Assembly: GCF_018860665.1 (NCBI RefSeq) | Contig: NZ_JAHKPK010000005.1 | Coordinates: 1 to 64,000 of the forward strand | Length of the DNA: 64,000 nt | Direction: 5' to 3' | Source: Pacificibacter marinus | GTDB taxonomy: Bacteria > Pseudomonadota > Alphaproteobacteria > Rhodobacterales > Rhodobacteraceae | Shown: one piece after another, positions 54,651 through 62,366 of the stretch | Layout of the letters: each line of letters starts with the position of its first letter | Numbering within the stretch: position 1 is the stretch's first letter | Translations under genes and position numbers: made by a program | The notes under the pieces: model-generated | Database searches by the model: none | Told to the model about the DNA's origin: nothing | The model's input: the letters and a program-made list of their open reading frames with translations, nothing else

Positions 54651-54722
54651 GGTCGCCTGATTTTTGGAATTGGTCTGGGAGGTTCAACCCCTCCACGCGC
54701 CGAAGGTCAAGCAGATTCGAGG

Positions 54723-54738
54723 ATTTTCCTAGGAAAAT
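54723..54738. promoter_or_regulatory. 16-base perfect palindrome upstream of yidC
   Basis: ATTTTCCTAGGAAAAT is a perfect palindrome between the yidC start and the end of the EAL gene. It could be an operator for yidC or part of a 3' structure of the EAL transcript. No known consensus was recognised. Confidence 0.35.
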
Positions 54739-54750
54739 GCAAAAAAGTGA

Positions 54751-56283
54751 CTAGCTTGCTTTGCGTCCGATCTGTGGTGTTTGGGCTAATTTTTGACGGT
54801 GGGCGTCCATCCAATCAAGGGTTTTATCAAAGCTCAGTGGCCTAGAAATCGAAAACCCTTGCACATGGTCGCATCCAAGCTGGGCAAGCATGGCGTGTTC
54901 GCCGACGGTTTCGACTCCTTCTGTAAGCGTTTGTAGATTGATACGCTCTGCCATGGTCAAAATAGCTGCAAGCATGTCTTGTTGGTTGCGATCAACATCG
55001 CAGCGAGACACATAGGATTTATCGATTTTGATGCGTTTGATAGCAAAACGACGGATATTGGCGATAGAGGCATGTCCGGTTCCAAAGTCATCAAGATCAA
55101 TACCGCAGCCAAGCTGGCCGAGCGCCGCGATGTTGCGGGTGATGATGTCATTGTCAGATGATGCGATGACTGTTTCTAAGATTTCAACGGTCAGACGGGA
55201 GGGATCAAATTCGAACCGATCCAATTCCCATCTAATTTTATCGACAAGTTTGGGGTTGGATAGCTCTGTGGCTGAGAAGTTCACCGAAATCGTTGGGACG
55301 TTAAACCCCGCTTTGTCCCATGTCTGTAGCGCCGAAAAAGAATGGTACAACATGATTTCGCCCAAGCGTTCAATAAGGCCGCTTTCTTCGATGGCGGGCA
55401 GAAACTCAGCTGGCGGAACCACGCCTTTCTCAGGGTGGGTCCAACGCGCAAGGGCTTCCATGCCAGAAATTTCCCCTGTATTTGTAGAGATCTGTGGTTG
55501 AAACCATGGAAGAATTTCGCCGTTTTCCAGCGCATCTCCGACGTCTGTTAAAACTGTACTGCGGTCCAAAGTGGTCTGAATGGCGCCCGGCGTGAAGGCG
55601 CGGATGGAGCCCGCCCCATTTGATTTGGCCTCTACCAGTGCCGCCTCAGCCGCATCAAGAAATGCCGCGCCTGATTGTCCCGGTGCCCGTGCGGGTAGGC
55701 AAAAGCCGATGCTTGCTGTGATATAGATTTTGGTGGCATCAACAGATAAGGGTTCCGACAAAACGGCCTGTATGCGTGACGACAATTGGATGAGCGTTTC
55801 CAAATCTGCGCGGCGCACAGGGGCAAGGGCGATGGCAAATCGGGGTCCATCAAGGCGTGCCACAATGTCATGGTCGCGCAAGGTATCAGTCAGACGGCGC
55901 GCCGAGGTTTTTAAGATGTCTTGTGCTGTATCTGTGCCAAAGCTCGTTTCCAGCCCACGGAAATCATCGATGGCCACAGTCATGCAGGCAGTGGTGCGCC
56001 CTGTCGTGTGTTGAGCGTCTAGAGTTTGGTCAATCATATCAATCACAACCGGACGCAGCGGCAATCCTGTCACGCCGTCGATGCCTGTTTCGTGTGGCGT
56101 TTGCAAAAAAATCGTATTGGACAGAGCCAGAAGCGCGGGGAGGCCGAGCGCGGTGGTGATCAAAGCTGTCTCGCCGCCAAGCCAGAATGCGCCCAAACAG
56201 ACCGCAGGCAAAAATGCGAGCGTGTGCTGCCCAGACAGCAGAGTTTGCAATCGGCGTAGAGTGGCGGCGGTGTCGTTGCGCAT
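54751..56283 (-). CDS. Membrane-associated EAL-domain c-di-GMP phosphodiesterase with degenerate GGDEF
   Basis: The 510-residue protein has one or two N-terminal hydrophobic segments (about 18-60), a GGDEF-like domain (about 75-245) in which the motif position reads RLDGPRF instead of GGDEF, so it is unlikely to make c-di-GMP, and a full EAL domain (about 255-495). In the EAL part I see GMEALARW, NFSATEL, VEILET, DLDDFGTGHAS, KIDKSYV and EGVET, the metal and substrate residues of active phosphodiesterases. It would lower c-di-GMP and affect motility or attachment. It stands alone between yidC and ttcA. Confidence 0.92.
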   Translation of the reverse strand: MRNDTAATLRRLQTLLSGQHTLAFLPAVCLGAFWLGGETALITTALGLPALLALSNTIFLQTPHETGIDGVTGLPLRPVVIDMIDQTLDAQHTTGRTTACMTVAIDDFRGLETSFGTDTAQDILKTSARRLTDTLRDHDIVARLDGPRFAIALAPVRRADLETLIQLSSRIQAVLSEPLSVDATKIYITASIGFCLPARAPGQSGAAFLDAAEAALVEAKSNGAGSIRAFTPGAIQTTLDRSTVLTDVGDALENGEILPWFQPQISTNTGEISGMEALARWTHPEKGVVPPAEFLPAIEESGLIERLGEIMLYHSFSALQTWDKAGFNVPTISVNFSATELSNPKLVDKIRWELDRFEFDPSRLTVEILETVIASSDNDIITRNIAALGQLGCGIDLDDFGTGHASIANIRRFAIKRIKIDKSYVSRCDVDRNQQDMLAAILTMAERINLQTLTEGVETVGEHAMLAQLGCDHVQGFSISRPLSFDKTLDWMDAHRQKLAQTPQIGRKAS

Positions 56284-56364
56284 TGGGCAATCCTTGTCAA
56301 TGATGGCAGGCTTGGGCTTGCCTTAATTCATTGCCACACTATCGCCTATTTAGTGGCTGCAACG

Positions 56365-57258
56365 TTAACGCAGCTTGGGGATTTCAATAGAATTATCACT
56401 ATTTTTCGCAGCATCTGCATTATCGCCCGCTTGTGGGGTGGCCAACAGGCCAAGGAAATCATGCAGCTTGGGATCAAGCATGTGAGAGGGGCGGATATTG
56501 GTCAACGCCTTGAACATCACTTGACGTCTGCCGGGGCTATTTTGTTCCCAGCTGTCTAGGATTTGCTTGACCTGTTGGCGTTGCAACCCGTCTTGCGATC
56601 CGCATAGATCGCATGGAATAATAGGGTAATTCATAGCCTTAGCGAACTTTTCGCAATCCGTTTCGGCCACATGTGCCAAGGGACGGTAGAGAAACAGATC
56701 GCCCTCATCGTTGAGCAGTTTTGGCGGCATGGTCGCCAAACGCCCGCCGTGAAAGAGATTCATGAAAAAGGTTTCAAGAATATCATCGCGGTGGTGACCC
56801 AGAACCACGGCAGAGCAGCCTTCTTCGCGGGCGACGCGGTACAGATTCGCACGCCGCAGGCGCGAACACAGGGCGCAATAAGTACGCCCCGCGGGTACTT
56901 TATCGGTGACGATGGAATAAGTATCTTGGTACTCGATCCGGTGCGGCACCGTCATTTTTTCCAAGAACTCAGGCAAAACCGTGGCAGGAAACCCTGGTTG
57001 GCCCTGATCAAGGTTGCAGGCCAAAAGCTCGACAGGCAAAAGCCCGCGCCATTTGAGTTCATACAGAATGGCCAAAAGCGTATAGCTGTCTTTGCCGCCA
57101 GACATGCAGACCAGCCATTTGGCGCCCCGTTCGATCATGCCGTATTGCTCAACAGCTTCGCGGACATTGCGCACAATGCGTTTGCGCAACTTCTTGAATT
57201 CAGTCGTTGAGGGCGCGCCGTGAAACAGCGGATGGATGTCGTCGAGGTCGTCCAGCAT
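56365..57258 (-). CDS. ttcA: tRNA 2-thiocytidine(32) synthetase TtcA
   Basis: TtcA thiolates cytidine 32 of certain tRNAs using a 4Fe-4S cluster. The 297-residue protein has the PP-loop [16 protein letters not shown] near residue 52, the two cluster cysteines of CALCSRLRR near 128-131, and a third Cys in [12 protein letters not shown] near 216-219. It follows yidD by three bases. The last ~25 residues (after LATP) are variable. Confidence 0.96.
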   Translation of the reverse strand: MLDDLDDIHPLFHGAPSTTEFKKLRKRIVRNVREAVEQYGMIERGAKWLVCMSGGKDSYTLLAILYELKWRGLLPVELLACNLDQGQPGFPATVLPEFLEKMTVPHRIEYQDTYSIVTDKVPAGRTYCALCSRLRRANLYRVAREEGCSAVVLGHHRDDILETFFMNLFHGGRLATMPPKLLNDEGDLFLYRPLAHVAETDCEKFAKAMNYPIIPCDLCGSQDGLQRQQVKQILDSWEQNSPGRRQVMFKALTNIRPSHMLDPKLHDFLGLLATPQAGDNADAAKNSDNSIEIPKLR

Positions 57259-57261
57259 GTC

Positions 57262-57519
57262 TTAGTCCTCAGAGGTCGTGTGCTTTGGCGGCGTTTTCGT
57301 GTCAGGCACGGGGTCGTAGCCTGATGCGCCCAAAGGATGGCAGCGGCCAATGCGACGCGCGGCTAAATAGGCACCTTTGATGGCGCCATGTTTTTCGAGT
57401 GCTTCTAGGGCGTAGGCGCTGCAGGTCGGCTGGTAGCGACAGTTGAAGCCGATCCATGGGCTGAACACCATACGGTAGGCGCGTACTGGCAAAGACAAGA
57501 TCGTCGCGAAGGGTGTCAT
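57262..57519 (-). CDS. yidD: Membrane protein insertion efficiency factor YidD
   Basis: YidD (85 residues) is a small inner-membrane-associated protein that aids YidC-dependent insertion. It shows [32 protein letters not shown] and [16 protein letters not shown], the family pattern with conserved Cys pairs. ATG 57519 overlaps the rnpA stop (ATGA); a longer frame extends upstream inside rnpA. It belongs to the rpmH-rnpA-yidD operon. Confidence 0.95.
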   Translation of the reverse strand: MTPFATILSLPVRAYRMVFSPWIGFNCRYQPTCSAYALEALEKHGAIKGAYLAARRIGRCHPLGASGYDPVPDTKTPPKHTTSED

Positions 57520-57962
57520 TGCATTTGCGCTTTGTTTGTAATGCCGTGGACTTTGCGCAGGGCGTAGCGCAGGTCTTTGAGCAAAAGCTGAAAATCGCGC
57601 GCACTGGTGTCGCCGGATTTGCCGATCAAAACATAATCCCAACCATCGAGGCCGTCATCAGGAATCACCAAACGTGCTGCTTCGCGCAGCCGCCGTTTAG
57701 CGTGATTGCGTTTGACTGCATTGCCGACTTTTTTAGAGCAGGTATAGCCGACACGAATGCCTGTGGCCGTTTCATCAGCACGGCGCTGGCGACCTTGTAA
57801 CAAAAAGCTTGAGGTGCCTTGACGCCGCGCACGTGCAGCCAATAAAAAATCGGCGCGTTTTTGTAACGTTGTGATCCCGACAGTTGAACATGACAAAACC
57901 GCCGACTGAGATCCCGTAGCTTCGGCAGGAGCCATAACCATGGGGGCATTCGACGGTGTCAT
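57516..57962 (-). CDS. rnpA: Ribonuclease P protein component
   Basis: RnpA (about 148 residues) binds the catalytic RNA and helps cut tRNA 5' leaders. It shows [41 protein letters not shown], the RNR-type RNA-binding helix, and [11 protein letters not shown] choose ATG 57962, with AAAGG eight bases upstream; ATG 57968 and TTG 57983 are also in frame. The N-terminal ~35 residues before the fold are poorly conserved. Confidence 0.94.
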   Translation of the reverse strand: MTPSNAPMVMAPAEATGSQSAVLSCSTVGITTLQKRADFLLAARARRQGTSSFLLQGRQRRADETATGIRVGYTCSKKVGNAVKRNHAKRRLREAARLVIPDDGLDGWDYVLIGKSGDTSARDFQLLLKDLRYALRKVHGITNKAQMQ

Positions 57963-57985
57963 TCTCATAGCCTTTCGGCTCAACT

Positions 57986-58120
57986 TTACGCTGACAAGTT
58001 CTTCCGACCTTGTGCACGACGTGCGTTGATTATTTTGCGGCCCGCTTTAGTTGCCATACGCGCACGGAAACCGTGGCGGCGTTTGCGGACGAGGTTGCTC
58101 GGTTGAAAGGTGCGTTTCAT
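57986..58120 (-). CDS. rpmH: 50S ribosomal protein L34
   Basis: L34 is a 44-residue basic ribosomal protein. Reading the minus strand from ATG 58120 gives [20 protein letters not shown], then [19 protein letters not shown] and TAA, a complete match to the family. It is the first gene of the operon running on to rnpA and yidD. It is too short to be picked up by length alone. Confidence 0.98.
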   Translation of the reverse strand: MKRTFQPSNLVRKRRHGFRARMATKAGRKIINARRAQGRKNLSA

Positions 58121-58300
58121 CGCAACGTCTCCATCGGTTTATTTGAAGCCCAAATCCTTTAAGGGGATTCGAAGGCGTGTATACGTTCGAAGCGCAGTCT
58201 TTAGGCAGGACGGGGGGGCTTGTCAATTGATTGCGCGGCGAATTCGAAAAGAATTCTCAGGCATATTACAGTTTTCTCGCGCTGGCTCACCAATCGTTCA

Positions 58301-58312
58301 CTCACGCGTGAG
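58301..58312. promoter_or_regulatory. 12-base palindrome between rpmH and the TVP38 gene
   Basis: CTCACGCGTGAG is a perfect 12-base palindrome in the divergent promoter gap, about 100 bases before the plus-strand gene. A regulator site is possible; no consensus is recognised. The surrounding 58121-58404 region contains no gene. Confidence 0.3.
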
Positions 58313-58404
58313 ACACAGGAATTTCTCTGGCTAAGTTGATGTCCTGTGACCATTTTCACCATCAAACACCATATTTACGATCCAAACGCCATAAAGGAAA
58401 GCCT

Positions 58405-59151
58405 TTGTCCAATCATCTTACGCCTCTCGCGCCAGAGAAGTCCGAGCCCTCTAAGGGGCAGGTGCAGCGCTTTTTGCCACTGGCACTCTTTGCAATCATT
58501 GCTGTTGCTCTGGCTGTTACATTCCGCGACCAGCTGAGCTTTGACAGTTTTAAAGAGCACCGCGAAGCGCTGTTGGCTTACCGTGATTCTCATTATGTGG
58601 CGGCTGTTGCTCTATTCGTGATTGCATATGTTGTCATTGTGACCTTCTCGTTGCCGGGAGCATCTGTGGCCACTTTGACGGGCGGATTCTTGTTCGGGGT
58701 TTTCCCCGGCGTATTGTTCAACGTGGCAGGAGCCACCATCGGCGCAAGTTGCCTGTTTCTGGCGGCGCGTTGGGGGCTTGGCGATTGGTTGGCTTCTAAG
58801 ATGAACACGGGGTCTGGCCGTATCAAGCAACTGAAGGACGGAATCGATGAAAACCAATGGTCGATGTTGTTTCTGATCCGCTTGTTGCCGATTGTCCCGT
58901 TCTTTGTGGCCAATCTGTTGCCAGCCTTTGTGGGCGTGCCGTTGCACCGCTTTGTCATTTCCACTGGGCTAGGGATCATTCCCGGTACGTTTGTCTTTAC
59001 CTCTGTGGGGGCGGGCCTCGGATCTGTGCTGGAAGCGGGCGGTACGCCTGACTTGGGCATAATTTTTGAACCTCAAATCTTATTCCCACTTCTGGGCTTG
59101 GCCGCTTTGTCAGCACTACCGATGGTCTACAAACGTTTCAAACGTACTTAA
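58405..59151 (+). CDS. TVP38/TMEM64 (DedA-like) membrane protein
   Basis: The protein (about 248 residues) has five or six membrane segments. The TVP38 core shows FSLPGASVATLTGGFLFG near residues 75-92 and FLIRLLPIVPFFVANLLPAFVGV near 160-182, the re-entrant loop motif (F-x-x-R-x-x-P-x-x-P). AAAGGAAA precedes a TTG at 58405, which I take as start. An ATG at 58339 would add 22 residues but has no ribosome site. It is 22 bases before the flavoprotein gene, a pairing (sometimes fusion) seen in other bacteria. Substrate unknown. Confidence 0.85.
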   Translation: MSNHLTPLAPEKSEPSKGQVQRFLPLALFAIIAVALAVTFRDQLSFDSFKEHREALLAYRDSHYVAAVALFVIAYVVIVTFSLPGASVATLTGGFLFGVFPGVLFNVAGATIGASCLFLAARWGLGDWLASKMNTGSGRIKQLKDGIDENQWSMLFLIRLLPIVPFFVANLLPAFVGVPLHRFVISTGLGIIPGTFVFTSVGAGLGSVLEAGGTPDLGIIFEPQILFPLLGLAALSALPMVYKRFKRT

Positions 59152-59173
59152 GTCGCCCTTAGGAGGTCGCAAC

Positions 59174-60595
59174 ATGAATAAGATTAAAACAGATATCTGT
59201 GTGATTGGTGGTGGCTCTGGTGGGCTGTCTGTGGCCTCTGGTGCGGTGCAAATGGGCGCCAAGGTTGTGCTGATAGAAGCTGGCGAGATGGGTGGCGATT
59301 GTTTGAACTATGGCTGCGTGCCCTCAAAGGCGCTTTTGTCGGTGGCCAAGCAGGCACATCTGATGCGCAAAGGCGGGGCAGGGATTGCAGGTGTGACGCC
59401 TCAGGTCGATTACGCTGCCACCATGGAACATGTGCAAGCGGCCATAGCTACTATCGCACCGCATGACAGCCAAGAGCGGTTCGAAGAATTGGGGTGCACT
59501 GTTATCCGTGCCTTTGCCAAATTCACATCGCCCACCACAGTGCAAGCGGGCGATACCGAAATCACAGCGCGCCGTTTTGTGATCTCAACCGGTTCGCGTG
59601 CCTTTATTCCGCCCATCGATGGCTTGGACTCAGTGCCTTACCTGACCAATGAAAGCCTGTGGGCACAACGCCAAGCGCCGAAACACCTATTGGTGCTCGG
59701 TGGTGGTCCTATCGGTATGGAGATGGCGCAGGCGCACCGTCGCTTGGGCTGTGAGGTGACTGTAATCGACGCGATGGAGGCGCTGGGCCGTGATGATTCT
59801 GAGGCAGCGATGGTGGTCAAAACTGCGCTTCGCGGTGAAGGTGTTACGATTTTAGAGAACGCACCTGTGGTTTTGGTGTCAGGCGTTGCTGGCGATATTA
59901 CGGTGCAACTTAAAGATGGCACAGAGGTTAAAGGCACAGATTTACTGGTCGCTGTCGGACGTATCGCTAACACTGACAATTTAGACTTGGAAAAAGGTGA
60001 GGTGGATCGCACCCGCGCGGGCGTCAAAGTAGATGCCTCTTTGCGTTCAAGCAACAAACGGGTTTACGCCATCGGTGATGCTGCAGGTGGGATGCAGTTC
60101 ACCCATGTTGCTGGCTATCACGCAGGCGTTTTGATCCGGTCTATGTTGTTTGGCCTGCCTGCCAAAGCGGCCACACATCACATCCCGCGTGCCACCTATA
60201 CCGACCCTGAACTGGGCCAAGTTGGCCTGACAGAAGCTGAAGCGCGTGAACAGCACGGCGATGCGCTCACCGTGTCGCGGGCCGAGATTTCCGGTAATGA
60301 CCGCGCCATCACGACTGGGCGCGCCGGTGGAGGTGGATTTATCAAAGTGATGATCGTGAAGAATCGCCCCGTTGGGGTCACAATTGCAGGGCCTGATGCG
60401 GGTGAATTGATCTCATTTTGGGCCCTCGCTGTAGCCGCAAAACTTAAGATCGGACAAATCGCTGGCATGGTCGCGCCATATCCGACATTGATGGAACTTA
60501 ACAAACGCGCTGCGGGTGCCTATTTTACCCCTAAGCTGTTTGACAACCCGCGTGTGAAAATCGTGGTCAAACTGGTACAACGGTTCCTGCCCTAA
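59174..60595 (+). CDS. Pyridine nucleotide-disulfide oxidoreductase (MerA/Lpd-like)
   Basis: This 473-residue flavoprotein has an N-terminal FAD-binding fold (CVIGGGSGGLSVASGAVQMG), the redox disulfide GGDCLNYGCVPSKALLS, an NAD(P)-binding fold (LVLGGGPIGMEMAQAHRRLG near 175), the second FAD motif (VYAIGDAAGG near 300) and a dimerisation domain. Near the end the usual His-x-x-x-x-Glu (HPTLSE) reads YPTLME, and the C-terminal Cys pair of MerA is absent, so it is not a typical mercuric reductase or dihydrolipoamide dehydrogenase. AGGAGG precedes ATG 59174. The TVP38 gene is directly upstream. Confidence 0.92.
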   Translation: MNKIKTDICVIGGGSGGLSVASGAVQMGAKVVLIEAGEMGGDCLNYGCVPSKALLSVAKQAHLMRKGGAGIAGVTPQVDYAATMEHVQAAIATIAPHDSQERFEELGCTVIRAFAKFTSPTTVQAGDTEITARRFVISTGSRAFIPPIDGLDSVPYLTNESLWAQRQAPKHLLVLGGGPIGMEMAQAHRRLGCEVTVIDAMEALGRDDSEAAMVVKTALRGEGVTILENAPVVLVSGVAGDITVQLKDGTEVKGTDLLVAVGRIANTDNLDLEKGEVDRTRAGVKVDASLRSSNKRVYAIGDAAGGMQFTHVAGYHAGVLIRSMLFGLPAKAATHHIPRATYTDPELGQVGLTEAEAREQHGDALTVSRAEISGNDRAITTGRAGGGGFIKVMIVKNRPVGVTIAGPDAGELISFWALAVAAKLKIGQIAGMVAPYPTLMELNKRAAGAYFTPKLFDNPRVKIVVKLVQRFLP

Positions 60596-60613
60596 AGGGG
60601 CAAATGAGGGTCT

Positions 60614-62044
60614 ATGACGCTTCGGCGCTTTTTTAACACGCTTAATGGGCGGTTTTTGATGTTGACGGTCATCTTTGTGATGGCCGCCGAAATCATGATC
60701 TTTGTGCCGTCTATTTCGCGATTCCGCGAAGATTTCCTGCTCTCTCACTTAGAACGCGCCCAGATCGCGTCTTTGGCGCTTCTGGCCAATGATTCGATTG
60801 ATATGCAGCTTGAAGACGAGCTTTTGGCCAATGCAGGCGTTTATAACGTGGTGCTGCGGCGCAATGAAATTCGCCAACTGGTGTTATCCTCGCCGATTCC
60901 GACGCAGATTTCAGGCTCTTATGATTTGCGGTCTCCCTCTGCGTGGGAGTTGATCAAAGACGCAACCGCTGTGTTGTTGGATCCAAACGATCAAGTGATC
61001 CGTGTCATTGGGGATCCCGTGAAAGAAGCGGGCCTTTTGATCGAGGTCACCCTGTCCACCACACCTCTGCGCGTGGCAATGATAGATTATGGCATTCGAA
61101 TTTTGGTTCTATCGGCTGTCATTTCGTTCTTTACTGCGGCCTTGTTGTTTGTTGCTGTGCGCCAACTTATCGTGAAGCCGATCAAACATGTTGTGGGTGC
61201 CATGACGTCCTATGCCTTGGCGCCAGAAGACGCGCGCCGCATTATAGAACCCTCAGCGCGGGTTACTGAGCTGCGCGAGGCGGAAATGGCTTTATGTGAA
61301 ATGCAGATGGAGCTGACAGGGGCGTTGCGGCAAAAAGAACGTCTGGCGCAACTTGGTGGCGCAGTCGCCAAGGTCTCTCACGACCTACGCAATATTTTGA
61401 CCACCGCGCAGTTGTTCACGGATCGTTTGGAATATTCCGACGACCCTGCGGTGATCCGATCAGCGCCCAAACTGGTGAACTCAATCCACCGCGCTGTGAA
61501 CCTTTGCGAATCGACGCTGGCCTTTGGCAAAGCTGAAGAGCCTGCGCCCGCCCTCAAAGGCGTCCGTATTGCTGAGCTCGTGGCGGAAGTGATTGAAAGT
61601 GAACGCCTTGCCATTGGCGATTTCGATTTGTCGTTTTCCGAAGATGTGCCGACCACCTTGGTTTTGCGCGCGGACGATGAACAGTTGCACCGTGTCATAT
61701 CCAATCTGGTGCGTAACGCCCGACAAGCGATCATGGCCACTGGCAAGTCTGGCGAAATTTCTGTCGCGAGTTTTGAAGATACAGACGAATGGCTCATTCA
61801 TATCGCAGACACCGGGCCTGGTTTGCCCCCAAAGGCCCGTGAGCACCTGTTCCAGCCGTTCCAAGGGGGCACGCGTAAAGGCGGCTTTGGTCTGGGCCTC
61901 GCGATTGCGTCTGAACTTGTCAAAGGCCATGGCGGGCGTCTTATCTTGGAATCCAGCGATGAGGCCGGAACGCGCTTTGCCATTCACCTTCCCAAAGGGT
62001 TTTCTCAATCTGAGGGCGCCGCGGAAAAGCCGATCCCCGCATAA
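60614..62044 (+). CDS. Sensor histidine kinase (orphan)
   Basis: The 476-residue protein has a membrane helix (about 12-32), a periplasmic sensor (about 35-155), a second helix (about 158-185), a HAMP-like linker (VRQLIVKPIKHVV), the dimerisation/phosphoacceptor motif AKVSHDLRNILTTAQLF near 255 (H-box) and a catalytic domain with NLVRNARQAIM (N-box), DTGPGLP (G1) and FGLGLAIA (G2). No response regulator gene lies next to it; the next feature is a tRNA. Signal and partner are unknown. It starts 18 bases after the flavoprotein gene, so it may be cotranscribed. Confidence 0.92.
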   Translation: MTLRRFFNTLNGRFLMLTVIFVMAAEIMIFVPSISRFREDFLLSHLERAQIASLALLANDSIDMQLEDELLANAGVYNVVLRRNEIRQLVLSSPIPTQISGSYDLRSPSAWELIKDATAVLLDPNDQVIRVIGDPVKEAGLLIEVTLSTTPLRVAMIDYGIRILVLSAVISFFTAALLFVAVRQLIVKPIKHVVGAMTSYALAPEDARRIIEPSARVTELREAEMALCEMQMELTGALRQKERLAQLGGAVAKVSHDLRNILTTAQLFTDRLEYSDDPAVIRSAPKLVNSIHRAVNLCESTLAFGKAEEPAPALKGVRIAELVAEVIESERLAIGDFDLSFSEDVPTTLVLRADDEQLHRVISNLVRNARQAIMATGKSGEISVASFEDTDEWLIHIADTGPGLPPKAREHLFQPFQGGTRKGGFGLGLAIASELVKGHGGRLILESSDEAGTRFAIHLPKGFSQSEGAAEKPIPA

Positions 62045-62133
62045 AATCTGCGCGCAAACTAAACTTTTTTACAAAAAGCGCGATTGTCCCCTTGCGCCCC
62101 CCCGCCACACTCGGTAAATCGCCCCCTATGAGC

Positions 62134-62210
62134 GCACCCGTAGCTCAGCTGGATAGAGTACCTGACTACGAATCAGGGGGTCAGAGGTTCGAATCCTCTC
62201 GGGTGCACCA
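62134..62210 (+). tRNA. tRNA-Arg, anticodon ACG
   Basis: The 77-base sequence folds as a full cloverleaf: acceptor GCACCCG/CGGGTGC, D-arm with AGCTCAGCTGGATAGAGTA, anticodon stem CCTGA/TCAGG with loop CTACGAA (anticodon ACG, read as inosine at position 34 after editing), and T-arm AGAGG TTCGAAT CCTCT. The 3' CCA is encoded. The island-type gene beyond it suggests this tRNA marks an integration site. Confidence 0.97.
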
Positions 62211-62219
62211 TTTTATTCT

Positions 62220-62293
62220 TGTCAAATGCCAAGCAAAACCGACTTTTGTGACAGATAACTGACCCAGTTGTCGGATTTTCCATGAAATCATGG
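62220..62293. mobile_element. Candidate mobile-element end between tRNA-Arg and the tniQ gene
   Basis: Starting ten bases after the tRNA, the sequence TGTCAAATGCC is followed by TGTGACAGATAACTGACC at 62247-62264, the inverted repeat AACTG-ACC-CAGTT at 62257-62269, TTGTCGG, and CCATGA-AA-TCATGG at 62280-62293. Short TGT-led, TGACA-rich repeats of this style occur at the ends of TnsB/TniA-type transposons. I cannot see the opposite end, so this is a suggestion only. Confidence 0.28.
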
Positions 62294-62366
62294 TATCGTT
62301 GCTCAGTTGAGCGGGTGATCGTAAGATCAAGCAAATCTTGCCTTTGTCTGATCTCGGAAGCATCGC

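Noticed and set aside
54676-54694. T-arm-like GGGAGGTTCAACCCCTCC near the yidC start
   Set aside because: No other tRNA parts upstream; best read as a chance hairpin or short remnant.
59174-60595. Mercuric reductase or dihydrolipoamide dehydrogenase annotation
   Set aside because: The redox disulfide is present, but the His of the HPT motif and the MerA terminal cysteines are missing, and no mer or acyltransferase genes are nearby.
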